This document shows positions 20,713 through 21,971 of a DNA stretch of 21,971 bases, one piece after another. Source of the stretch: a virus. The position numbers and the translations under genes were made by a program. How positions within the stretch are numbered: position 1 is the stretch's first letter; the number at the start of each line of letters is the position of its first letter. The DNA lies in the IMG/VR virus record IMGVR_UViG_3300032242_001849, positions 1 to 21,971 of that record; one strand, 5' to 3'. Under the pieces are notes generated by a model that made no database searches, was not told the origin of the DNA, and was given only the letters and a program-made list of their open reading frames with translations.

Positions 20713-20970
20713 TCAATTCAGGGGGGAAAGGGGATCAAGACCCGCACCAAGCCGGATCAGGTGATGCGCGGCGCCAGAGCGGCTGAGCTGGTGCCGCTCC
20801 ACCAGGTCGAGAACCGCGGCGGCAGAGTCGGCCCGAAGCGACACCATCACGACCACCGAGCCGCCACCCAGACGCTGGGCGCTGCCGTAAGTGCGGCGGT
20901 TCTGCGTGGCTGGCAGCGTCGGCCGGCGTTTGCGCGGCTCAGGCTCCTGACTCTGATGCTTGCGGGTCAT
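20713..20970 (-). CDS. Ribbon-helix-helix DNA-binding protein candidate
   Basis: This 85-residue protein has a basic, disordered N-terminus (residues 1-35, RKHQSQEPEPRKRR). It continues into a possible ribbon-helix-helix fold: a strand at residues 38-46 (SVVVMVSLR), a first helix 48-60 (DSAAAVLDLVERH), a turn QLSRSGA, and a second helix 66-76 (GAAHHLIRLGA). That order, V.VSLR.......L......LSRS....LI..G, matches CopG/Arc-type dimers that bind operators. If correct, it may regulate this operon, whose leader carries paired operator-like sites. The four-base overlap with the upstream gene supports co-translation. No family hit could be run, and a non-DNA-binding role remains possible. Confidence 0.6.
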   Translation of the reverse strand: MTRKHQSQEPEPRKRRPTLPATQNRRTYGSAQRLGGGSVVVMVSLRADSAAAVLDLVERHQLSRSGAAHHLIRLGAGLDPLSPLN

Positions 20971-21236
20971 GCTGCTGCGTCGTCAACGATGGACAGGACA
21001 GGGGCCATGCGAGCCGGCGGGTAATCGCCGAGCATGTCGGCCAGCTCCCTGGCCAGCCGCTCGATGGTGTCGGTCTGCCGGCTGAGCCCCAGCATCCGAC
21101 CGATGCCGATCGGGCCGGGGTTTTGCTCCAGGCTGGCCGCTGCCTTCTCAGACAGCGCCGCCTGGTATTCGTTACCCACCTGCTCAAGGAGCTCCAGGGC
21201 GCGGCGCAATCGCTCGCGGTTTCTGATGTCGTTCAT
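20967..21236 (-). CDS. Small helical hypothetical protein of the early operon
   Basis: The 89-residue product begins MNDIRNRERLRRALELLEQV and is predicted nearly all helical, with a middle turn (SLEQNPGPIGIGRMLGLSRQ) and a second helix (DTIERLARELADMLGDYPPA). It has the look of a small phage early protein, perhaps a DNA-binding or replication helper. The GLSRQTDTIERLARELADML stretch may be a weak helix-turn-helix, but it is too short to call. It is joined to both neighbours by ATGA junctions. Unknown function. Confidence 0.65.
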   Translation of the reverse strand: MNDIRNRERLRRALELLEQVGNEYQAALSEKAAASLEQNPGPIGIGRMLGLSRQTDTIERLARELADMLGDYPPARMAPVLSIVDDAAA

Positions 21237-21886
21237 GGCCGCACCAGCCCGGCAGCTTCGCCGGTGAAGCGGTCCACAAAGTCAAGGTGCTGAAACTGCA
21301 GGATCAATGGCGCGATCGCCTTCTCGCTGGCAGGCACCTTGAAGGCGCTGCGGAAGCTGATGGCGAACGACTTGCGCTCGGCCGCGTCCATTTCCTTGAT
21401 CATCTGGATCGCCACGGCCTTCTCCTGATCGCTCAGGGGATCCTCGGGCGCGCGAGCTGGCACAGCCGGCTCGGCGATGACCACGCCACAGGTGGCTGCG
21501 GCCAGCGACTCGGCGGCTACATCAACCGCTTCAACCGAATCTGCCGGTTTATGCGCTTTCCGCATTTTTTTATCAGGCTCAGCAGGCTGAGCCTCTTGCG
21601 GCAAAGGCAAAGCGCCCAGCAGGCCCAAGATCAAAGCCAATGGGTCATCCCCGAGGGCCTTTTCCTCTGAACCAGCGCTGTGGCGCAGGATTGCCTCAGT
21701 CACTTCCCCATCAATGGGGCGGAACAGCCAGCAGAAGCCGGCTTCATTGGCAGCCGCCAACACGGTGGCGGCGCCTTGACCATAAGTTTGAAGCTGGAGC
21801 TGGGCCAAGGCGGCTGAGAATGCCGCGTCGGCATCGAATGCCTTGAGGGCCAGTTCCGTGGATAGGAGTTGGGGTTGTTGGTGCAT
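21233..21886 (-). CDS. Hypothetical early phage protein
   Basis: The 217-residue protein is the first gene of the minus-strand operon. Residues 1-95 are helical and hydrophobic in places (LALKAFDADAAFSAALAQLQ, ATVLAAANEAGFCWLFRPID, DPLALILGLLGALPLP). Residues 96-150 are low in complexity and rich in Ala, Glu, Pro and Lys. Residues 150-217 form a second helical block (LSDQEKAVAIQMIKEMDAAE, RKSFAISFRSAFKVPASEKA) that may be a small domain for protein contacts. No enzymatic or DNA-binding motif is recognised. Its place ahead of the SSB suggests a replication or regulatory role. Its start at 21886 has no Shine-Dalgarno sequence. Confidence 0.7.
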   Translation of the reverse strand: MHQQPQLLSTELALKAFDADAAFSAALAQLQLQTYGQGAATVLAAANEAGFCWLFRPIDGEVTEAILRHSAGSEEKALGDDPLALILGLLGALPLPQEAQPAEPDKKMRKAHKPADSVEAVDVAAESLAAATCGVVIAEPAVPARAPEDPLSDQEKAVAIQMIKEMDAAERKSFAISFRSAFKVPASEKAIAPLILQFQHLDFVDRFTGEAAGLVRP

Positions 21887-21971
21887 GTGGTGCTGAAATG
21901 CTGCACCGCCGGACCTTAGCTCCTAACTAAGCCCCGACGCAAGCATTTAGCTCAGAACTCCGACCATCACC
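21887..21971 (-). promoter_or_regulatory. Leader of the minus-strand operon with paired operator-like sites
   Basis: Written on the plus strand, TTAGCTCCTAA (21916-21926) and TTAGCTCAGAA (21947-21957) match at 9 of 11 bases and lie 31 bp apart, about three helical turns. The first is an inverted repeat TTAG-CTC-CTAA, and it also lies within CTTAG...CTAAG (21915-21931). A weak promoter-like pair on the minus strand (TTGCGT, 18 bases, TAAGGT) overlaps the first site, so binding there would block transcription. The region runs off the window edge. Confidence 0.5.

Overview
The window is a continuous piece of a tailed, siphovirus-like phage or prophage. No chromosomal gene, integrase, attachment site, RNA gene, CRISPR array or insertion sequence is visible. 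Base composition is high in G+C. Two points favour a cyanobacterial host of the Synechococcus/Cyanobium type: the sigma factor on the minus strand carries the YWWIRQGI core typical of cyanobacterial group 2 sigma factors, and most starts lack a strong Shine-Dalgarno sequence while genes overlap by 1 to 4 bases. The host assignment is inference.

The plus strand from 2 to 17689 is one long late operon. It begins with the C-terminal third of a lambda GpA-type large terminase, followed by a gpW-like joining protein, a lambda-type portal, a fused HK97-type protease and major capsid protein, a 54-residue protein and a head-tail joining protein. An adhesion cassette follows (5391-7947): an Mtd-like/collagen-like fibre with a three-fold repeated module, a LamG-like protein and a small companion. 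Then come a coiled-coil/one-TM holin candidate, the tail terminator and the tail tube. Next is a tail assembly chaperone pair (G and GT) joined by a canonical GGGAAAC -1 frameshift site with a downstream GC stem. The tape measure, a minor tail protein, a tail hub/tip protein ending in LysM, and three tip-associated proteins complete it. The two major structural genes (capsid and tail tube) are each followed by a tight GC hairpin.

From 17695 to 18875 lie a C39-like cysteine peptidase that is the likely endolysin, a small minus-strand gene, and a small helical plus-strand gene whose hydrophobic pattern recalls the phycobilisome-degradation protein NblA (a hypothesis only).

The minus strand from 21886 down to 18802 is a compact, translationally coupled early or regulatory operon: two unrecognised proteins, a ribbon-helix-helix candidate, a single-stranded DNA-binding protein with an acidic tail, two small hydrophobic proteins and a sigma-70 factor with a strongly divergent region 4. 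Upstream of this operon (21887-21971) are two near-identical 11-bp operator-like sites 31 bp apart. The early operon converges on the late operon, and the sigma gene overlaps the last plus-strand gene tail to tail.

The most interesting points are the frameshift signal, the phage sigma factor with degenerate -35 recognition, the NblA-like small protein, the paired hairpins after the capsid and tube genes, and the adhesin cassette and lower-GC islands that break the standard morphogenetic order.
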